Assembly (NCBI GenBank): GCA_005777415.1
Contig: SXMI01000206.1
Coordinates: 1 to 5,520 of the forward strand
Source: Actinomycetota bacterium
Lineage (GTDB): Bacteria > Actinomycetota > Acidimicrobiia > Acidimicrobiales > Microtrichaceae
Reading direction: 5' to 3'
DNA length: 5,520 nt
A program made the position numbers and the translations under genes. The notes under the pieces are model-generated. The model saw only the letters and a program-made list of their open reading frames with translations. It did not search any database and had not been told where the DNA came from. This document shows, one piece after another, positions 4,881 through 5,520 of the stretch. Each line of letters opens with the position of its first letter. Positions within the stretch are counted from its first letter, which is position 1.

Positions 4881-5520
4881 TCAGGCGACCAGACCGGCGA
4901 GCAGCATCGCCGCGCCGACGGGCCCGTCGACCACCACGTCCGCCCGGCCCAGCAGCTCGTCGGGGGTCTCGGGGCCGGCGACGGCGACACGCAGCGTCGG
5001 GCGGCCGGTGGACGCGAGCCGGTCGAGGGCGTCGAAGGCGGTCAGGTCACCCACGTCATCACCGACGAAGCACACCGGACCCCCGCCCACACGGGCCAGG
5101 TCGACCACCACGGTGCCCTTGTCGACGTGCAGCGGCGGGTGGAGCTCCACGCTCATCTTCGCCGGGCGCACCTCCAGCCCCGAGGCGGCGCCCGCCCGGT
5201 CGACCAGCGAGCGCACGTCCGCATCCCGGTCGGGAGCGGCGCGGTAGTGGACCGTCGCCGAGGTGCCCTTGTCCTCGAGCGTCACCCCCGTGGGCAGGTC
5301 CGGTTCCAGCGTCGCGATCGCTCTGCGGACCCGTTCGCGCCACGCGCCCGCCTCGGGGTGCTCCTCGACGCGACCACCCCGGCGCGACTCCAGTCCGTAC
5401 AGGCCGACGAGCGTGAGCGCGGGGTGGTCGCCGAGCCGGCGGAGCAGGAACTCCAGCGGGCGACCCGAGACGACCGCGACCTCACCCAGTTGCCGGCTCA
5501 GACGATCCAGGACCTCTCCC
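4881..5520 (-). CDS. otsB: Trehalose-6-phosphate phosphatase, partial (N-terminus off the right edge)
   Basis: This HAD-superfamily phosphatase removes phosphate from trehalose-6-phosphate to give trehalose. The 212 visible residues end at TGA 4883-4881, and the frame stays open to the window edge. In the fragment: VAVVSGRPLEFL (14-25, HAD motif II with its Ser), LVGLYGLE (37-44), LEDKGTSATVHYR (81-93, the OtsB cap signature), RPAKMSVELHPP (118-129, with the motif III Lys), DKG (133-135) and CFVGDDVGDLTAFDAL (150-165, motif IV with its acidic residues). The missing part, about 40-50 residues judging from typical OtsB length, should hold the catalytic DxD motif. An internal GTG at 5285 is not the start, because conserved OtsB sequence precedes it. 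The gene faces otsA tail to tail with 36 bp between stop codons, so the two have separate promoters. Confidence 0.95.
   Translation of the reverse strand, partial: GEVLDRLSRQLGEVAVVSGRPLEFLLRRLGDHPALTLVGLYGLESRRGGRVEEHPEAGAWRERVRRAIATLEPDLPTGVTLEDKGTSATVHYRAAPDRDADVRSLVDRAGAASGLEVRPAKMSVELHPPLHVDKGTVVVDLARVGGGPVCFVGDDVGDLTAFDALDRLASTGRPTLRVAVAGPETPDELLGRADVVVDGPVGAAMLLAGLVA

Noticed and set aside
4070..5416. 448-codon plus-strand frame, rich in Arg, Gly and Pro, spanning otsA and otsB
   Set aside because: Its low-complexity composition is typical of an off-frame reading in GC-rich DNA, and it overlaps two genes with clear homology.

Overview
This window comes from a high-GC (roughly 70% by eye), gene-dense genome and is almost certainly actinobacterial. 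Three things point there. The CysO-type sulfur carrier ends in AVAGG. A FolP2-like protein lies beside a GT81 glucosyl-3-phosphoglycerate synthase, a pairing known from mycobacteria. Two genes appear to be leaderless, with a TAnnnT -10 box 6-8 nt before the start codon. Within Actinobacteria, an Acidimicrobiia-like lineage is a guess, not something the sequence proves.

Layout: 1-161 (minus) is the start of a chaperonin gene, groL, with no groES in front of it. Its upstream region (162-289) carries two tandem CIRCE operators for the heat-shock repressor HrcA, and the distal one runs into the end of the next gene. 290-562 (minus) is cysO, a ubiquitin-like sulfur carrier. A 117-bp divergent spacer separates it from gpgS (680-1453, plus). 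gpgS converges, with a 16-bp gap, on a two-gene minus-strand unit that reads glxK (glycerate kinase, 3359-2382) then a folP2-like gene (2366-1470). An 84-bp spacer holding back-to-back leaderless promoters separates glxK from otsA (GT20, 3444-4844, plus). otsA converges on otsB (trehalose-6-phosphate phosphatase, minus, 4881 to beyond the right edge).

Function: the centre and right of the window are dominated by small sugar and organic-acid solute chemistry. GpgS makes glucosyl-3-phosphoglycerate, the precursor of glucosylglycerate. Glycerate kinase can return glycerate to central metabolism. OtsA and OtsB make trehalose in two steps. The left edge is protein quality control (groL) and sulfur transfer (cysO). 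The FolP2-like protein keeps most dihydropteroate synthase landmark residues but has altered loops, so folate synthesis is not assured.

No mobile element, CRISPR array, tRNA or rRNA gene was seen, and no intergenic stretch exceeds 130 bp. I did not find a clearly new biological system. The most distinctive features are the double CIRCE overlapping the cysO stop codon and the divergent leaderless promoter pair.
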